Shown one piece after another: positions 62,329 to 64,000 of a stretch of DNA of 64,000 bases. The translations under genes were made by a program, and so were the position numbers. Location: contig CM049306.1 of NCBI GenBank assembly GCA_026874595.1, positions 11,303,019-11,367,018 on the forward strand. The letters are read 5' to 3'. Positions within the stretch are counted from its first letter, which is position 1. Each line of letters begins with the position of its first letter. The stretch comes from Sipunculus nudus. Taxonomy: Eukaryota > Annelida > Sipuncula > Golfingiida > Sipunculidae. Under the pieces are notes generated by a model. The model ran no database searches. It saw nothing but the letters and a program-made list of their open reading frames with translations, and had not been told where the DNA came from.

Positions 62329-64000
62329 CTAGTTAAACACAAAGTCAGAGTTAATTCACATAATTGCTGAACTATGTACAGACCTTGCTTAATTTACAAT
62401 GTAGACTGAACTTGCTTGGCTTTACTTGATTCACCCAATCTGTTCTACCAGCTGATTCTCCAATTTTTTATTCACATCACTGAATTATTAATTTAAATTA
62501 GAAATGTAACTAGCATTGTAAAAATCACCATATACATGGAAAAAATATATGTAAAATATACTTGTTGGAGAGTTCAACCATGATTGTTGTTGTAAATATT
62601 CTTTAGTGTAAGTCTACGAGTAAATACTGAAATTTAATACTGATAATTATCATTTAATAATTTGGCATACAATCCACATTTTCTTCTGATAAAATAAGCC
62701 ACATAAGAGGGATGATGCCCCTTATACTTCATGAGTTGAATTCATTGGCAGGTCAATACGACCGAGAATGAATAGCAGAAACTGTAATGTATACCATCCA
62801 CATGAAGCATAAGTTTTTGCATTGTTTTTATTTAAACCATAACTCTTGCTTTGTGATGGCTGACTTGCTAAACAACAAGAGTTCTCAGGCTTCAGCTGAA
62901 AAAAAAAATGATATGATGAAAGATTACTGTTGTTACAACAAGTATTTTTTCTCATCGGCCTGTTCTGTACTTGCACCATGCTACAGCTGAATCCAGCACA
63001 GTGTGAAGCAAAGTGTGCCTGCCAGAAACGTGTAGACAAGAGACTAACCCTTGATGCTCAATATATTTCCTCTACTATTTTCCAGTAAGATCAATATATT
63101 CTTTTCCAGACACTGCTTCTATGCTTATATCACTAGCATGCATGTGTGTGTGTGTGTGTGTATACTGAGTATGTTTGTGAGTGTGTCTATGTTTGTGTGT
63201 GCGGTGATACCATTTAACTTGAGTGTCCATTAATGCCTAAAATATTTGACTTTAAAATGCCAATCACAATTCTTGCTGTATGAATCATATATCCTTTAAT
63301 AGCCGCAACATCAGTAAACTAATTCATATCACAAAATTCATAACAGCCTTTCTATAACACTTTCTCTCTTTCAAAAAGATGATGTTAAAGTATGCTATTT
63401 TCATCATGAGTTAATACTGTTAAGATTTATTTTCACTCTTCAATAGATCTACTTTCAATAAAAGATATCTGATTAAAAGATTAACATACATTAAACAATA
63501 CCAGACAATATTGAGTACATTCAGCTGTTCTGTGATGGGTGATGTGCGTGACCGAGGTATAAGCTACAACGTGATTTACGATACAACCTCATGCATCACC
63601 TACCACTAGTGGTCCCTTCTCCAGAATCATCTTTGTTACTTAGACCTCGCGCTCGGGATTCTATGCGGCAGTCAATGAGGTCAGTCATCAGATCAACAGT
63701 TCTTTTTACTAGAATCCCACTTAATCTATGCAGCCTACTTAAGTTAGTTTCATATTTACAACACTGGCCAATCATTTTTATCTGGTCAGATATTAAACAG
63801 GTCATTACAATTCATGAACAAAGGATGAAGGGCTGATGTCAGGAGGGACATGAGTATAGTACTATTTTTTTATTAAAAAAGATTTTTTTATAGCCAATGA
63901 TGACTGTGCACAGATAAGCATTCAGAATTATGAAATAATGATTACATGATAGTCTGTTGGCCTTAAGTGTAAATACAAAACTAATATTATTACCAATAGG
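62329..64000. other. Intron running off the window edge
   Basis: The exon expected just upstream, ending in a FKQG-like stretch, is not present, so this intron continues past 64000. A short GT repeat occurs near 63146. The minus-strand ORF at 63596-63805 does not resemble dynein. Confidence 0.6.

Noticed and set aside
63596-63805. Minus-strand 69-codon ORF with LMTDLIDCRIESRARGLSN, considered as the next dynein exon
   Set aside because: It does not resemble the dynein sequence expected before AAA5 and its end does not supply the required split Gly codon.

Overview
This is nuclear DNA from an animal with motile cilia. About 26 kb of minus-strand sequence holds a spliced axonemal dynein heavy-chain gene with GT-AG introns. 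The rest is AT-rich sequence crowded with tRNA-derived SINEs, terminal-inverted-repeat (TIR) elements and very long minisatellites. This style fits a lophotrochozoan, perhaps a bivalve mollusc, but that is inferred from genome texture only; no lineage-diagnostic gene is present.

Layout. Positions 1-35,990 contain no host gene that I can support. They hold two SINE-like elements (about 0.75-1.06 and 1.5-1.77 kb), a 38-bp minisatellite (1.94-3.41 kb), a poly-G/C TIR element (3.9-4.1 kb), a 45-bp minisatellite interrupted by a hAT-like MITE with a perfect 8-bp target duplication (5.2-6.6 kb), a TATTA microsatellite beside a small TIR element (6.9-7.2 kb), a nested fold-back element (12.8-13.3 kb), a decayed KDZ transposase (13.9-14.5 kb), a 1.4-kb TIR element carrying a broken Ulp1-like protease (14.8-16.2 kb) with a perfect 48-bp palindrome beside it, a GGAACGG-rich TIR element (20.3-21.2 kb), a deleted non-LTR retrotransposon (22.2-23.5 kb) running directly into a 5.3-kb array of 80-bp repeats, and a 5-kb array of roughly 32-bp repeats (29.2-34.2 kb).

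Positions 35,999-62,328 (minus strand) encode the last 968 residues of a DNAH12-like inner-arm dynein heavy chain (DNAH3/7/12 group). They run from AAA5 through the AAA5 coiled-coil strut, AAA6 and the C-terminal domain to the stop. Seventeen exon positions were placed from splice signals, and the reading phase closes across every junction. One position is present twice: two 141-bp exons with identical phase and 35/47 identical residues (53,995-54,135 and 55,438-55,578) look like alternative exons. The 5' two-thirds of the gene lies beyond the right edge.

Introns are loaded with insertions: an 840-bp hAT-like element (40.1-40.95 kb), a 6.6-kb intron almost filled by 27-bp minisatellites that contain a MITE whose removal restores a perfect repeat unit (43.1-49.2 kb), a promoter-like segment (51.7-52.0 kb), and a 2.0-kb pogo/Tc1-like element ending 23 bp from a 5' splice site (58.2-60.2 kb). 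Minisatellites together cover roughly a quarter of the window. Long ORFs inside them are by-products of periods divisible by three.
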